A program made the position numbers and the translations under genes. Of a stretch of 64,000 bases of DNA, positions 10,063 to 17,746 are shown piece by piece (the stretch's first letter is position 1; each line of letters starts with the position of its first letter). The DNA comes from an uncultured Alistipes sp. (GTDB taxonomy: Bacteria; Bacteroidota; Bacteroidia; Bacteroidales; Rikenellaceae): assembly GCA_910587675.1 (NCBI GenBank), contig CAJUMU010000009.1, forward strand, positions 1-64,000. The letters are read 5' to 3'. The notes beneath the pieces were generated by a model. It saw only the letters and a list, made by a program, of their open reading frames with translations, ran no database searches and was not told the origin of the DNA.

Positions 10063-10084
10063 TCGCGCGGAGAATATTTTCGGA

Positions 10085-10113
10085 GGCTGCCCGACGCTCG
10101 GGCAGCCTTTTTT
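10085..10113 (+). terminator. rho-independent terminator after EF-G2
   Basis: A perfect 10-bp stem, GGCTGCCCGA (10085-10094) with TCGGGCAGCC (10098-10107), and a 3-base loop, followed by six T residues. Confidence 0.92.
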
Positions 10114-10140
10114 CGCGAGACATGGCAGGAGAGGCGCGTA

Positions 10141-11673
10141 TTATATGCGGTCGTTGCGCCGCCGCAGCCAAAGCGCGAAGGCGACGAACCCGATATAGAT
10201 CGCGGCGCAGACCGCGCCGTCGGGCTCGAACCCGAACGAGAGAGCGTCGGTTTCGGCGCACCATCGAGTCAGAGCGTCGAGCGCGCCGCCCGAGAGATTT
10301 ACTGCCCGGGCCGCGACGGGCGCGAGGAGGGGCAGCGGCACGAGCGACCACAGCAATCCCGCGCCGAGCAACACCGCGCTCGGCAATATCGAAGCGGGTC
10401 CCGTAACGATGCTCCAAAGCGATGCGGAACCGAAAAAGAGCGCGGCTAACGGCATCGTGGCCACCGATGCGGCGAGGCTCACCGCCACCGCGCCCCAAAG
10501 TCGCCGCCCGACATACGCCGCCATCCCGACTACACGACGCCGCGCGGCGTCGTTTTGTTTTTCGATGCCCGCCGTCATCTTTTCGCGGCGTCCTGCCCTC
10601 GCGAGCGGCACGCCCCACTCGACTATGGCCGCCACGGCCGTGAACGACATGAGGAATCCCGCGTCGAAGAGATATCGCGCGTCGAACAGCAGCATTACGC
10701 AGGCGGTGAGCGCGAGGGCGTTCAACGTGTCGAATCGTACGTTCAGCCCCATCGAGAGCTGCAACACCGTGAACATGATCGCCGAGCGCGTCACGCTCGG
10801 CGAGAAACCCGTCACGGAGGCATAGAGCCATATCGCTACCACGGCCGCCGCGCAACGCCACAGATGTCCGCGTCGCAACAGAGGCATCCACCAAAACAGC
10901 AAATTGACTATCGCGAAGACGAATCCGACGTGCAAACCCGACACGGCGAGCAGATGCGCCGTTCCCGCGAGCGAATAACGCCGTCGCATTTCGGGCGTTA
11001 TGTTCGACCTGTCGCCCACGGCGACGGCGCGGGTCAGAGCCTCGACCTCGGGCGACAACCCGAGCCGCCCTATCCTCTCGACGGCCCGCGCGCGCAGGCG
11101 GCTGCCGAAAGAGGCTTCGTCGGATATGCGTTTCACCACGTTTCGCGGGTCGAGCGTCACCTGCCCCGCGAATCCGCGACGCGCCATGTAGCGTTCGTAA
11201 CTCCGCTCCGAACGGCGCGAATAGGGCTTCACGCGGCAAAGCGCGACGACACGGTCGCCTGCGGCCAAGTCGAGCGACGGATCGGCCGAAATGCGTATCG
11301 CATGGCGGCATACTCTCACGCCGTCGTCGGTTTCGCATGCCGTCATACGCCCTTCGGCGAGCAGAACCCCTTCGCGGCGCGCGACTACCTCGTCCACGAC
11401 GATCTCCGCAGCGCGCTCATCGGCGGGTATCTCCGACGCGTCGTATCGCAGCTCTGCGGCGCACCATCCCGCCATGAACAGCGCGAGACAGATGCAGATG
11501 TCGGCAGCGATGCGCCGCCGCATCATCCTCGCCGCGAGAATGCAGAGGCCGAAGCCGACCGCCGCGCCCCACGACGGCACCGCGAAGCGGCCCGCCGCCG
11601 CGATGCCCGCGACGAGGGGAACGAGCGCCCTGACCATCGGCGCGCCCGCCGCGCGATGAGGGTGTGCAACCAT
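10141..11673 (-). CDS. comEC: ComEC/Rec2 family DNA-uptake channel protein
   Basis: 510 residues, many transmembrane helices. N-terminal helices precede a soluble DUF4131-like domain (about 75-190), then the competence domain with the family signature around GTAHLLAVSGLHVGFV and GFSPSVTRSAIMF. ComEC carries single-stranded DNA across the inner membrane during transformation. The protein stops after the last helix and has no C-terminal metallo-beta-lactamase-like domain, which longer ComEC proteins carry. The start at 11673 gives a short N-terminus before the first helix. It lies 7 bases behind the glycosyltransferase gene and is probably cotranscribed with it. Confidence 0.88.
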   Translation of the reverse strand: MVAHPHRAAGAPMVRALVPLVAGIAAAGRFAVPSWGAAVGFGLCILAARMMRRRIAADICICLALFMAGWCAAELRYDASEIPADERAAEIVVDEVVARREGVLLAEGRMTACETDDGVRVCRHAIRISADPSLDLAAGDRVVALCRVKPYSRRSERSYERYMARRGFAGQVTLDPRNVVKRISDEASFGSRLRARAVERIGRLGLSPEVEALTRAVAVGDRSNITPEMRRRYSLAGTAHLLAVSGLHVGFVFAIVNLLFWWMPLLRRGHLWRCAAAVVAIWLYASVTGFSPSVTRSAIMFTVLQLSMGLNVRFDTLNALALTACVMLLFDARYLFDAGFLMSFTAVAAIVEWGVPLARAGRREKMTAGIEKQNDAARRRVVGMAAYVGRRLWGAVAVSLAASVATMPLAALFFGSASLWSIVTGPASILPSAVLLGAGLLWSLVPLPLLAPVAARAVNLSGGALDALTRWCAETDALSFGFEPDGAVCAAIYIGFVAFALWLRRRNDRI

Positions 11674-11680
11674 GATCGGA

Positions 11681-12589
11681 TTATTTTCCGCCGCTCCACA
11701 GACCGCGCGATATTTCGCGGCGCATGACGGCGAGATAGAGGGCTTTGGGCCATCGCAAGGTGAGCGCATACCAGCCGCACAGAACGGCTGTGGCAGCCCA
11801 CTTCGCCCATTCGGCCATGCGCGCACGCCGCACGCGGTGGTAGAACTTGGCACGCATCAACTGACTAACGCCCACGTTGTAGCTCAGTCGCGTGAAATAG
11901 GTTCGGGTCAGCTTTTCGGGCGGAATGATGTGGTACATCACGGCTCGGGGCGCATAGTAATACGCGGCGTCGGCCAGACGCAGCCTCTCGAACAGGTCGC
12001 TCTCCTCGCCGCCCGCGAGCGACGTGCCGACTCTGCCGAGCGATATGTCGAAAACGCCGTAACGCTTCACCGCGCTGCGCCGCAACGCCATGTTTCCCCC
12101 GCCCGGGATACGGTCGTCGGGGAACGGACGCACGCTGTCGCCCAAATATAAGGTGTTGGCTATGAGCCTCTCCGTGTAGCGCGACATCCACGACGGACGC
12201 TCCTCGACATATTCCGCCACGATGGGACCTCCCGCCGCGACGGCGCGGGGCACCTCGTCGAAGAGCGATATGTAGGCCGAGATGAACTCGGGCGCGATGC
12301 GTTCGTCGTCGTCGATGATGGCTATATATTCGCCCGTGCTCTCGCGTATGCCGCGGTTGCGGGCGTATGAAAGCCCTTGGTTATGCTCGTCGACCATTCG
12401 CAGGTTGAGCCCCGCGTGGTCGGCGGCGAATGCCGCGAATCGCTCCGACGTATCGTCGGCGGAGTTGTTGTTCACCACCACGCACTCCCACTCGTCGCGC
12501 GGAGCATCCTGCTCCGCCACCGAACGCAGCGTCTCGACCAGACACGCGGCGCGATTATAAGTGGCTATTATCAGCGAAAGTCTCAACAT
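11681..12589 (-). CDS. family 2 glycosyltransferase
   Basis: 302 residues. The N-terminal GT-A fold begins LSLIIATYNR, has the donor-site IIDDDE (a DxD-type motif, about residues 90-95) and a later GGEESDLFERL segment matching the ED/QxxRW-type acceptor region. Two hydrophobic stretches near the C-terminus (about 255-285) suggest membrane attachment. It should transfer a sugar from a nucleotide-sugar donor to a surface polysaccharide or lipid; the substrate is unknown. No other polysaccharide gene is adjacent, and its partner downstream is comEC. I chose the start at 12589 because it opens the fold directly. Confidence 0.88.
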   Translation of the reverse strand: MLRLSLIIATYNRAACLVETLRSVAEQDAPRDEWECVVVNNNSADDTSERFAAFAADHAGLNLRMVDEHNQGLSYARNRGIRESTGEYIAIIDDDERIAPEFISAYISLFDEVPRAVAAGGPIVAEYVEERPSWMSRYTERLIANTLYLGDSVRPFPDDRIPGGGNMALRRSAVKRYGVFDISLGRVGTSLAGGEESDLFERLRLADAAYYYAPRAVMYHIIPPEKLTRTYFTRLSYNVGVSQLMRAKFYHRVRRARMAEWAKWAATAVLCGWYALTLRWPKALYLAVMRREISRGLWSGGK

Positions 12590-12618
12590 AATTTCCTGCT
12601 TAGTTTGATGACCGTATA

Positions 12619-12626
12619 CAAATATA
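12619..12626 (-). promoter_or_regulatory. -7 box upstream of glycosyltransferase/comEC
   Basis: On the minus strand this reads TATATTTG, a perfect TAnnTTTG, 29 bases before the start codon. The -33 region is only T-rich, so the match is partial. Confidence 0.45.
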
Positions 12627-12798
12627 GCTGAATTTCGCCGAAAAACGGCGCCCCGAGGCAAATAAAGCGAAACTTTCGCGCGGCGGCGTCCGACTCGGCG
12701 ACGGCGCGGCGGATATTTTCGGGCCGCGCTCGGCAGGCTGCGCTCCGACCCGCCGACCGCCGAGGGGAGGGAGTTCGGCTCAAATAAAGACGTCCGAT

Positions 12799-12829
12799 TT
12801 TGAATCTTGGAACGATTGTCGTATCTTTG
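12799..12829 (+). promoter_or_regulatory. Bacteroidota-type promoter of cdd operon
   Basis: TTTG at 12799-12802 and TATCTTTG at 12822-12829 are 19 bases apart, a full consensus match. The ATG of cdd is 34 bases downstream. Confidence 0.75.
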
Positions 12830-12863
12830 TTAATCGCACGAGGTGCCGTAAAACTTTTCAGTC

Positions 12864-13319
12864 ATGAAACAGGAGTTCAGATTCACGTTCGACCGTTACG
12901 AGTCGGTCGATTCGTTGCCCGAGGCCGACCGCTGTCTGGCGACGGCGGCCGAAAAAGCCACCGAAAATTCGTTCGCCCCCTATTCGCGGTTCCGCGTGGG
13001 CGCGGCGGCGCGTCTGGCGAGCGGGCGCATCGTCACGGGATCGAACATCGAGAGCGAAGTTTTCCCCTCGGGGCTCTGCGCCGAACGCACGCTGCTCTAC
13101 CACTGTCAGGCCAACCACGCCGACGACCCCGTGACGGCGCTGGCCATAGCCTCCCGCCCCTCGCAGCGCGAGTGCTACCCCTGCGGCGGATGCCGCCAGA
13201 CGTTGCTCGACACCGAGCGGCGGCAGAAACTCCCCATACGCATAATAATGACGGGCGGAGGCACCGCGTCGGTCGTCGATTCGGCCGAACGGCTCCTGCC
13301 ATTTACATTCGAACTATAA
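12864..13319 (+). CDS. cdd: cytidine deaminase
   Basis: 151 residues. It hydrolyses cytidine or deoxycytidine to uridine or deoxyuridine in pyrimidine salvage. The zinc site is complete: Cys72-Ala-Glu74 and PCGGC (Cys107, Cys110), with the substrate-binding FRVGAA segment at 43-48. The length and cysteine-only zinc ligation suggest the homotetrameric class. It is the first gene of a tight group; the pseudouridine synthase starts 9 bases after it. Confidence 0.95.
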   Translation: MKQEFRFTFDRYESVDSLPEADRCLATAAEKATENSFAPYSRFRVGAAARLASGRIVTGSNIESEVFPSGLCAERTLLYHCQANHADDPVTALAIASRPSQRECYPCGGCRQTLLDTERRQKLPIRIIMTGGGTASVVDSAERLLPFTFEL

Positions 13320-13328
13320 TCCGCTGAC

Positions 13329-14015
13329 ATGTTCAAACCCGACGACATTCTTTATGAAGACAACCATTTGATGGTGGTGAACAAACACTGCGGCGATCTG
13401 GTGCAGCCCGACCGCGAGACCGACGACGCTTTGGAGACCGAGATAAAGGCCATGATAAAGGTGCGCGACCACAAGCCCGGGGAGGTGTTCCTCGGCGTGG
13501 TGCACCGCATCGACCGCCCCGTGAGCGGCGCGGTGATATTCGCCAAGACCTCGAAGGCTCTCGCGCGCCTGAACGAGATGATCCGCGACGGCGCGATCCG
13601 CAAGACCTATTGGGCGCTCACCGAGGCGGCTCCCGATCCCGTCGAGGGTCGGCTAACGCACTACATCGTGCGCGACGGCCGCACCAACCGCTCGCGCGCG
13701 TTCGACGCTCCGAAACCCGACGGCAAACGCTCCGTGCTCGACTACCGCATCGCGGGCGGCGGCACGCGCTACACGCTGGTGGAGGTGGAGCTTCTCACGG
13801 GCCGCCACCACCAGATCCGCGCCCAGCTCTCGAAGATCGGCTGCCCGATCAAGGGCGATCTGAAGTACGGCGCGCGCCGTTCGAATCCCGACGGCGGCAT
13901 ATCGCTCCACTCGCGCAGGGTGGAGTTCACGCACCCCGTGCGCAAGGAGCCCGTGTCGGTGACGGCGCCCGTGCCCGCGGGCGACAACCTATGGGCCGTA
14001 TTCGAAAACATGTAA
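13329..14015 (+). CDS. RluA-family rRNA/tRNA pseudouridine synthase
   Basis: 228 residues. It isomerises uridine to pseudouridine in structured RNA. The RluA signature HRIDRPVSG carries catalytic Asp62, and the later GRHHQIRAQL motif is typical of the fold. There is no N-terminal S4 domain, so it is a short form; the target site cannot be assigned. The gene starts 9 bases after cdd and ends 6 bases before dtd, so these three genes form one operon. Confidence 0.92.
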   Translation: MFKPDDILYEDNHLMVVNKHCGDLVQPDRETDDALETEIKAMIKVRDHKPGEVFLGVVHRIDRPVSGAVIFAKTSKALARLNEMIRDGAIRKTYWALTEAAPDPVEGRLTHYIVRDGRTNRSRAFDAPKPDGKRSVLDYRIAGGGTRYTLVEVELLTGRHHQIRAQLSKIGCPIKGDLKYGARRSNPDGGISLHSRRVEFTHPVRKEPVSVTAPVPAGDNLWAVFENM

Positions 14016-14021
14016 TCCGCC

Positions 14022-14474
14022 ATGAGACTGCTTATACAGAGAGTGCGGCGCGCGTCGGTCGGGATCGACGGCCGCGAACATTCGCGCATAGGCCGCGGAT
14101 TGCTGGCGTTGGTGGGGATCGAGGAGGCCGACGGGCAGGAGGATATCGACTGGCTTGCGGGCAAGCTGCTCCGCCTGCGCGTCTTCGACGACGAGAGGGG
14201 GGTAATGAATCTCGACGTGGGGCAGATCGGCGGCGAGGTGATGATCGTGAGTCAGTTCACGCTCTTCGCATCCACGCGCAAGGGCAACCGCCCGTCGTAT
14301 ATCCGCTCCGCGCCCGAGGCTGTGTCGCGTCCGCTTTACGAACGGTTCGTCGCCGCGGTGGAGAGCGCGTCGGGCCGCGCGGTCGCCACGGGAGTCTTCG
14401 GCGCCGACATGAAGATAGAGCTCGTGAACGACGGCCCCGTAACGATCTGGATCGATTCGAAGAACAGAGAGTGA
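14022..14474 (+). CDS. dtd: D-aminoacyl-tRNA deacylase
   Basis: 150 residues, the usual length. It removes D-amino acids (and glycine from tRNA-Ala) from mischarged tRNA. The catalytic SQFTL motif (about residues 77-81) and the C-terminal NDGPVT motif (cross-subunit Gly-Pro) are both present, along with the N-terminal RLLIQRV strand. It is the last gene of the cdd operon; palindromic repeats follow. Confidence 0.96.
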   Translation: MRLLIQRVRRASVGIDGREHSRIGRGLLALVGIEEADGQEDIDWLAGKLLRLRVFDDERGVMNLDVGQIGGEVMIVSQFTLFASTRKGNRPSYIRSAPEAVSRPLYERFVAAVESASGRAVATGVFGADMKIELVNDGPVTIWIDSKNRE

Positions 14475-14546
14475 TTCGTTTAAACGCTCTTCGGAGCGCG
14501 CGGGCCGCAAGGAAGTAAACTATAACTTAAGACTTGCAATATGATT

Positions 14547-14564
14547 GCGGCTCGTCAGAGCCGC
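14547..14564. repeat. GCGGCTC-gtca-GAGCCGC hairpin
   Basis: A perfect 7-bp stem, 14547-14553 with 14558-14564, and a 4-base loop. No T tract follows on the plus strand, so it is more likely a repeat-associated palindrome than a terminator for dtd. Confidence 0.6.
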
Positions 14565-14565
14565 G

Positions 14566-14625
14566 CGAGCCGTAGCCTCGCCCCGCGGAGGCTCGCTATC
14601 GCTCGACTCCGCAGGCTACGACTCG
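14566..14625. repeat. palindromic repeat, family R1 with compensatory change
   Basis: GTAGCCT (14572-14578) is mirrored by AGGCTAC (14613-14619). Relative to the copies at 1-75 and 7178-7250 (GCAGCCT/AGGCTGC), both arms changed so that pairing is kept. Confidence 0.65.
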
Positions 14626-14674
14626 CAACCTGCATGCCCGAAACGGATAGTTCCAAACTGAAATACCCGACCCT

Positions 14675-15649
14675 ATGAGAAGAAGAACCCGCAAGATGAG
14701 CAACCGCCGCCCCGTCGTCTATCTGGCGATAATCGCGGCGGGAGTTCTGCTGAACTTCATTTACGACAACTATGCGCCGCAGCCGTTCGAGGCCGCTGCG
14801 CCCGAAACGGAGTCCGCCCCTGTCCCCGCGCCGACCGACCTTACGGTCTACCGCACGGGGTGGGCCGAATTGCCGGCCGAGCGCGCGGACGACGATCTTT
14901 ACTACACCCGCCACCTTTTCGGGGCGAAAGAGGGCGACGCCGAAGCGATGCGCAACTACTCGGCGTGTTACAGCCGCCGCCACCGCTGCCCCGTGTGGGT
15001 CGCGGCGCCCCTGCACCCCTCCTATCGCGCCGAGGCGGGACGCACGGACCGATTCCGTTTCGATCCCACGCTCCCCGTCGACGCCCAGCCCCTGCTGCGC
15101 AACTCTTACGGCGACTACACGCGCGGCCATCTGCTCGGTTCGGTCGAACGCACCGTAACGCGCGAGGCCAACGCGCAGACGTTCTATGCCTCGAACATCG
15201 CGCCGCAGCTCGGCCGCGGCTTCAACGCCGCCAACGGAGCGTGGAACAACCTCGAGATATTCGTCGACCGACAGATCTGCGCCGACACTCTCTATGTCGT
15301 CACGGGATGTCTCTTCGCCGACTACACCGACGCGGGCGGCCGCACGATCGAGGCGTCCGCTACGCACAACAAAAACGACGGCGCCGCCGTGGCCGTCCCG
15401 ACGGCTTACTACAAGGCGCTGCTCCGCACCCGCGCGGGCGACACGGGCCGCCGCGCCGCCGACTGCAAGAGTTCGGAGCTGAAATGCGCCGCCTTCGTGG
15501 TGGGGCATTACGACGCCAAGGGGCGCAAGCCTTCGGCGGCCGACATGATGAGCGTCGCGGAGCTGGAGCGGCTCACGGGAGAGACCTTCTTCGCCAACAT
15601 CCCCGCCGCCCCGAAGCATGCGGCCGCCGCCCGCGACTGGGGGTTGTAG
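14675..15649 (+). CDS. membrane-anchored DNA/RNA non-specific endonuclease (NUC1/EndoG type)
   Basis: 324 residues. One transmembrane segment (about 14-30) is followed by a Pro-rich linker and a NUC1 beta-beta-alpha metal domain (about 75-310). The family motif DRGH appears as TRGH at 149-152, keeping Arg150 and the general-base His152; the metal-binding Asn and Glu of the NNLE segment (191-194) are present. It should cut DNA and RNA outside the inner membrane, fitting nutrient scavenging or defence. A second possible start, Met8, lies closer to the membrane helix. It is a single gene flanked by repeats and the DUF4488 gene. Confidence 0.88.
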   Translation: MRRRTRKMSNRRPVVYLAIIAAGVLLNFIYDNYAPQPFEAAAPETESAPVPAPTDLTVYRTGWAELPAERADDDLYYTRHLFGAKEGDAEAMRNYSACYSRRHRCPVWVAAPLHPSYRAEAGRTDRFRFDPTLPVDAQPLLRNSYGDYTRGHLLGSVERTVTREANAQTFYASNIAPQLGRGFNAANGAWNNLEIFVDRQICADTLYVVTGCLFADYTDAGGRTIEASATHNKNDGAAVAVPTAYYKALLRTRAGDTGRRAADCKSSELKCAAFVVGHYDAKGRKPSAADMMSVAELERLTGETFFANIPAAPKHAAAARDWGL

Positions 15650-15778
15650 ACTCGCCGCCGCGACAGCCGCATTCGCCGACGGCGTTCGTCCGTCATCATG
15701 AATTTCCTTCGCCGAGAGGTCGATTCGCGGTTCGCGCGGCCCCTGAAAGCCGTAAATATGAAATAATTTCGAATATTC

Positions 15779-15806
15779 TTTGCGGGGGGGGGTTTTACTA
15801 TCTTTA
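15779..15806 (+). promoter_or_regulatory. weak promoter candidate for DUF4488 gene
   Basis: TTTG at 15779-15782 and TATCTTTA at 15799-15806 match the consensus boxes loosely, but the 16-base spacer is shorter than usual. A run of eight G residues lies between them. Confidence 0.3.
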
Positions 15807-15831
15807 CCGACGAACTTTAAAACCCTGTATT

Positions 15832-16638
15832 ATGAAAAAACTGTTTTTGCTTTGCGCAATAGCGATGAATTGCGCGCTGCGCGCAAATTGCGCCGATCCC
15901 GCAACCCCCGATGCGAAAAAAGTTCAGGGGATTTATCAGTTGTGCGCGAAAAATCCCGAGAACGGCAAAACGATCTGTATGCCCCTCTGGAAAATCTACG
16001 ATTCCGACGGGACGTTCGTGATCTTCGCGTCGGCTTTCGACGCGTTGTCGGCGTCGTCGGCCACATGTTCGGGAACATACGAAGTCCGTCCCGACGGAGT
16101 GATCGTCGAGAACATCGAGGCCGCTTCGAACGGGTTCCGCAAGGGCGACAAGAACGATCTCGCGTATTCGATCGACGGCGATATCATGACCGTGTCGTTC
16201 ACCAATAAGGTTCAACGCAAGGTGAGCGAGACTTGGTTCCGCGTATGCGGTTCGGTCGATGCCGAGCGCGATGCGAAGAGCGCGAAACGCGCCGTGAAGT
16301 ACGGACTGGCGGGTCTATGGCAATTGAGAATCATGATGCCCAACGGCAAATACGCCTATGCGCCCATATACAAGAATCTCGGCGCCGACGGAACGTTCAC
16401 CCTCATGAACGCTATGGGCGAAAGGGCGAAGGCGGCTTCGCAGGGCCGTTACGAGGCGGGTTCGAAGAAGTTGTATACCGAGTTCGTCACCGCGACGTCC
16501 ACCGATCCCGATCTGCTCGACCGCGGCAACGCGATGAAGTGGAAGCGTGTCGACGGCGACGCGATTCAGGTGACTTTCCGCATGCCGGGCCGCTCGCACG
16601 ATACCGTCGAGGAGTGGACGCGCGTCGTGCTGCCATAG
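15832..16638 (+). CDS. exported protein with two DUF4488-like domains
   Basis: 268 residues. Signal peptide at about 1-20. Two similar halves follow, about 30-138 and 155-265: each starts with a G-(I/L)-W/Y-Q-L strand, has a (P-x-x-K)-x-(L/Y)-x-(S/A)-D-G-T-F turn, and ends at a W-x-R-V strand. This is the DUF4488 lipocalin-like pattern known from Bacteroidales; function is unknown. The frame is open far upstream, inside the nuclease gene, but the ATG at 15832 opens the signal peptide. It has no obvious operon partner. Confidence 0.8.
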   Translation: MKKLFLLCAIAMNCALRANCADPATPDAKKVQGIYQLCAKNPENGKTICMPLWKIYDSDGTFVIFASAFDALSASSATCSGTYEVRPDGVIVENIEAASNGFRKGDKNDLAYSIDGDIMTVSFTNKVQRKVSETWFRVCGSVDAERDAKSAKRAVKYGLAGLWQLRIMMPNGKYAYAPIYKNLGADGTFTLMNAMGERAKAASQGRYEAGSKKLYTEFVTATSTDPDLLDRGNAMKWKRVDGDAIQVTFRMPGRSHDTVEEWTRVVLP

Positions 16639-16691
16639 GCGCGCCTGCCGTAAAGCCGCCGAAAAGGATTTTTTAGTAACTTTACGGCCGT

Positions 16692-17249
16692 ATGGACATA
16701 GCACAATCGAAACGCAAGGAGAATATCGCCGAATACATCCTCTACCTCTGGCAGTTGGAGGATCTGCTGCGGGCGTTGCAGTTCAGCCCCGAGGCGATAT
16801 ACTCGCAACTGGTCGCGCCGCGCGAGCTGCCCGACGACCGAAAACTGGTATTTCTGCAATGGTATATGGAGATCGCCGACCTGCTGCGCAAGGAGGGCAA
16901 GGAGCAGAGCGGACACCTCGATCACACGCTCCATCTGATCGGCGATCTTCACAACCTGCATCTGCAACTGCTGCGCAATCCCGTAGGCGAACACTACCGC
17001 GCCACCTTCGCGCGGCTCGAACCCGAATTGCCCAAGCTGCGCGCCATGCTCCGCAACGACGAGATGTCGGACACCGAGATCGAGTTCCGCGCGCTCTATG
17101 CCGCCATGCTCTATCGCATCAAGGGCGATGCGAAGCGCGACTCGGCCATAGGCGACACCATCGAACTCGTATCGCCCGCCATAGGCGAGCTGGCCGCGAT
17201 GTACGGCAAGGTCGAGCGCGGCGAGATCGATCTGTTCAAGGATATGTAG
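16692..17249 (+). CDS. DUF4924 family protein
   Basis: 185 residues, mostly helical, cytosolic (no signal peptide or membrane helix). The N-terminus, IAQSKRKENIAEYILYLWQ, and the ELAAMYGKVERGEI-type C-terminus match the DUF4924 family of Bacteroidota. Function is unknown. It is a single gene, with rpmH 183 bases downstream under its own promoter. Confidence 0.85.
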   Translation: MDIAQSKRKENIAEYILYLWQLEDLLRALQFSPEAIYSQLVAPRELPDDRKLVFLQWYMEIADLLRKEGKEQSGHLDHTLHLIGDLHNLHLQLLRNPVGEHYRATFARLEPELPKLRAMLRNDEMSDTEIEFRALYAAMLYRIKGDAKRDSAIGDTIELVSPAIGELAAMYGKVERGEIDLFKDM

Positions 17250-17323
17250 CCGTCGCGCGCGGGGTCGCGACGCGGCCGAAACCGCGGAAACGATTACGGC
17301 AGAGCAGTTTTATTCGGAAATAT

Positions 17324-17355
17324 TTTGTTAAATACGAAAAAACGTTTTACCTTTG
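17324..17355 (+). promoter_or_regulatory. consensus promoter of rpmH
   Basis: TTTG at 17324-17327 and TACCTTTG at 17348-17355 are 20 bases apart, a full match to the Bacteroidota housekeeping promoter. The leader to the ATG is about 75 bases. Confidence 0.8.
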
Positions 17356-17432
17356 CACTCCGCGAAAGATTATGCCGCCGTAGCATGTTCGGACGCGGAA
17401 ACGGTTGAAACAAACACAAAAACGATATCGTT

Positions 17433-17600
17433 ATGGCAATGAAAAGAACTTACCAGCCTTCTCGTCGCAAGAGAATCAACAAGCACGGATTCCGTCAGAG
17501 AATGGCAACTGCCAACGGCCGCAAGGTTCTGGCAGCGCGTCGCGCCAAGGGACGCAAGAAGTTGACCGTATCGGACGAGTCGACTTTCAAGTACGCTTAG
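17433..17600 (+). CDS. rpmH: 50S ribosomal protein bL34
   Basis: 55 residues, strongly basic: it opens MAMKRTYQPSRRKRINKHGF and ends in the Bacteroidota-type SDESTFKYA tail. It is a structural protein of the large ribosomal subunit. The codons at 17439 would give MKRTYQPS, the more usual family start, so translation may begin at either ATG. In many bacteria rpmH sits next to rnpA and dnaA; here neither is nearby. It has its own promoter and terminator. Confidence 0.97.
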   Translation: MAMKRTYQPSRRKRINKHGFRQRMATANGRKVLAARRAKGRKKLTVSDESTFKYA

Positions 17601-17621
17601 TTTTCCGATTCGGTCGGAAAT

Positions 17622-17657
17622 ACAACAGGGAATCGGACGCGGTTCCCTGTTGTGTTT
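17622..17657 (+). terminator. terminator after rpmH
   Basis: Stem ACAACAGGGAA (17622-17632) pairs perfectly with TTCCCTGTTGT (17643-17653) around a 10-base loop, followed by a short T-rich tail. Confidence 0.8.
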
Positions 17658-17746
17658 ATATATAATATAAGGTATCGGAGGCTCGAACCGCCGAAAAATC
17701 CTGCGATATCCCGAATAATTTCGTACCTTCGCCTTTGCTTTATGTC

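Noticed and set aside
16677..16684. TAACTTTA seven bases before the DUF4924 ATG, suggesting a leaderless mRNA
   Set aside because: There is no -33 box at the right distance, so the match may be chance; start-site mapping would be needed.
17405..17665. 86-residue frame overlapping rpmH
   Set aside because: It is the out-of-frame reading of bL34; the true protein is at 17433-17600.
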